From a virus: a stretch of 38,879 bases of DNA. A model generated the notes under the pieces. That model did not search any database. It saw only the letters and a list, made by a program, of their open reading frames with translations, and was not told the origin of the DNA. The DNA is taken from IMG/VR virus record IMGVR_UViG_3300022752_000173, positions 1 to 38,879 of that record; one strand, given 5' to 3'. Position 1 is the first letter of the stretch. Each line of letters opens with the position of its first letter. The translations under genes were made by a program, and so were the position numbers. Below, piece after piece: positions 37,068 to 38,879 of the stretch.

Positions 37068-37722
37068 TTGCAGTTAAAATGGTTTCATTTTCGTCCAAGT
37101 CAACATCTTTCATATCCCCCAGCTTGCCTCCTTTCGTTTTCTCGATTACTGCGATGATCTGCTTCACCCCATCAGCAATTGCATCTTTAGCAAGCTCTGG
37201 ATCGCTTGGGTTCGCCCTTCTGCAAACACTAGCCCCCAACCCCTCCATTAGATTGCGAATGGTCATCATGTATCTTGCAAAGATGTTTCTCGCCACATCT
37301 GCGTCTATCTTTGATCCCATCGCAACCTGTAACGACTCGACTTTGATCTCTGCCTCCATCCTGCTTTTCACTGCTTCACGATGCGCCTTGACCAAGCTTG
37401 GCAATTTATGGGTTTCGTTGTTTACCTGTGCGTTGTGCAAAATCGCATACGATACCTTTTCAGTATTTCTTGCCCTAGCCAAGCATCCATAAATATCGTC
37501 CCTAGAAAGATCGCCCTTGCTTACTGGAACTGAAGTGTCCTTGGGGATAACAACCCCTCCAGAGATGCTGTTCGAGGAAAGCTTACCAGATCGCTCCCTG
37601 TTGTTTTCCCTCCAAGCAGTTGCATTCTCAATCGTATCTGTTGGCATCCCCTTATTTTTAAGCTTCGAGATATAGGGCTGGGAGCATCCCCAAGCGTCTG
37701 CTATTTCCTGTAGTGTTGCCAT
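37030..37722 (-). CDS. terS: Terminase small subunit, Nu1-like
   Basis: This 230-residue protein starts with a helix-turn-helix, LQEIADAWGCSQPYISKLKNKG (the first 20 residues, 4-23, hold the helices), then MPTDTIENATAWRENN, the pattern of Nu1-type DNA-recognition domains. A middle helical region (LPSLVKAHREAVKSRMEAEIKVESLQ) probably forms the oligomer. It is the first gene of the packaging operon, with TATAAT 17 bases before its ATG and the palindrome ACCTATAGGT between. It would bind the packaging site; that site was not identified here. Confidence 0.75.
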   Translation of the reverse strand: MATLQEIADAWGCSQPYISKLKNKGMPTDTIENATAWRENNRERSGKLSSNSISGGVVIPKDTSVPVSKGDLSRDDIYGCLARARNTEKVSYAILHNAQVNNETHKLPSLVKAHREAVKSRMEAEIKVESLQVAMGSKIDADVARNIFARYMMTIRNLMEGLGASVCRRANPSDPELAKDAIADGVKQIIAVIEKTKGGKLGDMKDVDLDENETILTANEQVPQDIEVKA

Positions 37723-37727
37723 TTAGT

Positions 37728-37745
37728 ACCTATAGGTTCATTATA
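37728..37745 (-). promoter_or_regulatory. Probable promoter and palindrome upstream of terS
   Basis: TATAAT (37740-37745) is a perfect -10 box, though no convincing -35 is found 17 bases upstream. The 10-base perfect palindrome ACCTATAGGT (37728-37737) lies over the predicted start of transcription, where a repressor or small-terminase binding site would block it. Confidence 0.5.
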
Positions 37746-37768
37746 AGCCCAAACAAGACTTATTTGCT

Positions 37769-38797
37769 CTAACCCTGCTTTCTGAACACAAAGACTGGCT
37801 CAGACTTGTACCCACCCTTCGTTATTGAGCTTAACAATAGCCTAAGAGTCTCGACATGGGCTAACCCTTGCTCCAAGCATATTTTGACTGTATCGCTTTC
37901 AAGCGTTTGATGGGATTTAACATTGGCTATATTTATGATTAGATGGCCTCCAGCCTTTAGGCCAATAAGGCAGTTCTTGATGGTTTGACCAAGAAACTTC
38001 TCGTTCCAGTTTTCCTTAGATTCAAATTTCTTATAGCTCTGGGTTTCCTCGTTAGAATATTTTTCAGTATTAAAATAGGGTGGAGAGGTGAAGCATAGGT
38101 CTAGGGTATTTGGCGTTGGCACAAAATCTTCACTTCCAGATTTTAGGATAATTGCGTTCATGCTTGGGAAAAGCTCGCTCTTCATTTTCATCAGCCCATC
38201 GAATGTTTTTAAGCAAGGCTCAGTTCCAATGTACCTTCCAACAACTCTGGATATTAGCGCACCCAAAAGCCTTCCTCCATACCCACATGACATATCCCAA
38301 ACTGTTCCTCCCTTTGGGCAATACCTTTTATAAATTGCGCCAGCCGCTGTGGGTCTAAAGTTCGATACCCCCTGCGTTCCACTAAAAGTCCTCAGTGCTT
38401 TTCGTATTCCAGATTCAGAAAAATATGTGCCTCTTTTTAGCCTTCTCCTAATGGCCTTCATGAATAGTTCATCATCAGAGTAAACCTCGAATGGGGTCTT
38501 CATCTTGTTGGATCTTACCTCCCATGAGTGAGGGAAGTACGACCAAGCCAAGGCCAACCCATGCATCGTCATTCGTATCTTGTTTTCCTCAATGATCCCA
38601 TCACCACCCCTATCGAAGAATGCCTGTAGTTTGCCAAGCTCCTGTATTTTTTCTTTCTCTGAGAATTCGTAATAAGGAAATCCCATCGATCTGTAATGTT
38701 TAAAAATATCTTCAGCCAGCCTATTTGTTGCGTCTTCTGAAAGATATTCCCACTGTTCTCTGCTAATTCTTCCTTCGATCAGCATGGGCAACTTCAT
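37769..38797 (-). CDS. DNA methyltransferase, SPPY type
   Basis: This 342-residue protein carries motif I VWDMSCGYGG (166-175, SAM binding) before the catalytic motif IV TSPPYF (237-242), followed by NTEKYSNEETQSYKKF and a motif VIII-like GGHLIINIAN. TSPPY is typical of amino-methyltransferases that modify N4-cytosine or N6-adenine in DNA. No restriction partner is visible, so it is probably an orphan enzyme protecting phage DNA or marking packaging sites. The N-terminal 140 residues (IFKHYRSMGFPYYEFSEKEK, GVSNFRPTAAGAIY) are specific to this subgroup and may recognise the target. The start lacks a Shine-Dalgarno sequence. Confidence 0.82.
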   Translation of the reverse strand: MKLPMLIEGRISREQWEYLSEDATNRLAEDIFKHYRSMGFPYYEFSEKEKIQELGKLQAFFDRGGDGIIEENKIRMTMHGLALAWSYFPHSWEVRSNKMKTPFEVYSDDELFMKAIRRRLKRGTYFSESGIRKALRTFSGTQGVSNFRPTAAGAIYKRYCPKGGTVWDMSCGYGGRLLGALISRVVGRYIGTEPCLKTFDGLMKMKSELFPSMNAIILKSGSEDFVPTPNTLDLCFTSPPYFNTEKYSNEETQSYKKFESKENWNEKFLGQTIKNCLIGLKAGGHLIINIANVKSHQTLESDTVKICLEQGLAHVETLRLLLSSITKGGYKSEPVFVFRKQG

Positions 38798-38822
38798 TAA
38801 ATTATTATTTGTATTTTATGTT

Positions 38823-38846
38823 ATAACTTAATGTTCAGTAAGTTAT
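38823..38846. repeat. Perfect inverted repeat ATAACTTA-N8-TAAGTTAT
   Basis: Eight-base perfect arms flank an 8-base spacer in the AT-rich region upstream of the methyltransferase gene. Placement suggests an operator. The rest of the sequence to the right edge shows no gene. Confidence 0.4.
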
Positions 38847-38879
38847 GTAGTTAAGAATTTAAGCAGGGCTTCGCCAACC

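Noticed and set aside
1-38879. tRNA genes, integrase, repressor, replication genes or attachment sites
   Set aside because: None could be recognised by reading the sequence; their absence cannot be proved for the part of the genome outside the window.

Overview
The window is a large fragment of a tailed double-stranded DNA bacteriophage (or prophage). Almost every gene is on the minus strand, so the map reads functionally from right to left. The packaging and head genes follow the lambda-type order: terminase small subunit, GpA-like large terminase, gpW-like connector, gpB-like portal, prohead protease, decoration protein, major capsid protein. A tape-measure protein, a frameshifted tail chaperone and no recognisable contractile sheath point to a long non-contractile (siphovirus-like) tail. 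Lipobox proteins and a holin / lipoprotein / peptidase cassette suggest a Gram-negative host. Ribosome binding sites in head and accessory genes resemble AGAAAGGA, whereas many tail genes have only AT-rich leaders. No integrase, repressor, replication gene, tRNA or CRISPR array was seen, so lifestyle and host cannot be fixed. A gene is cut at the left edge, so the genome continues there.

Layout, right to left. 38.8-36.0 kb: adenine/cytosine-N DNA methyltransferase, terminase small subunit, ParB-like protein and an unknown protein. 36.0-31.7 kb: large terminase, a small membrane protein, gpW-like connector and a portal with an extra C-terminal domain. 31.7-27.9 kb: a 1265-residue multi-domain protein made of modules joined by four copies of a DPxQxRDxxGRWxG linker. 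It carries an ADP-ribosyltransferase-like module and ends in a zeta-toxin-type kinase. 27.9-25.2 kb: an accessory islet of small genes around a divergent pair of apparently leaderless promoters. 25.2-24.4 kb: a plus-strand virion-like gene inserted against the direction of the late genes. 24.4-21.4 kb: protease-scaffold, decoration and capsid genes, closed by a strong terminator hairpin that also buries the ribosome binding site and start of a small lipoprotein gene. 21.2-16.2 kb: a zinc-ribbon protein, then a four-gene glycan island joined by ATGA overlaps (double glycosyltransferase with TPR-like middle, methyltransferase, exostosin/radical-SAM fusion, GT9-like protein). 16.1-2.8 kb: connector and tail-terminator-like genes, repeat-rich fibers, a leucine-rich-repeat protein, tail tube-like proteins, chaperone with a CCCAAAC -1 frameshift site, tape measure and distal tail proteins. 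2.8-0 kb: a glycosyltransferase, the lysis cassette and a partial DUF3431-like gene.

The genes read as one late transcription programme (package, build head, build tail, lyse) with inserted cargo. The glycan island between head and tail genes, together with very Ser/Thr-rich virion surface proteins, suggests decoration of virions or host glycans. The multi-domain protein between portal and protease is placed like proteins that are packaged in the head and ejected with the DNA. These two loci and the hairpin after the capsid gene are the most unusual parts.
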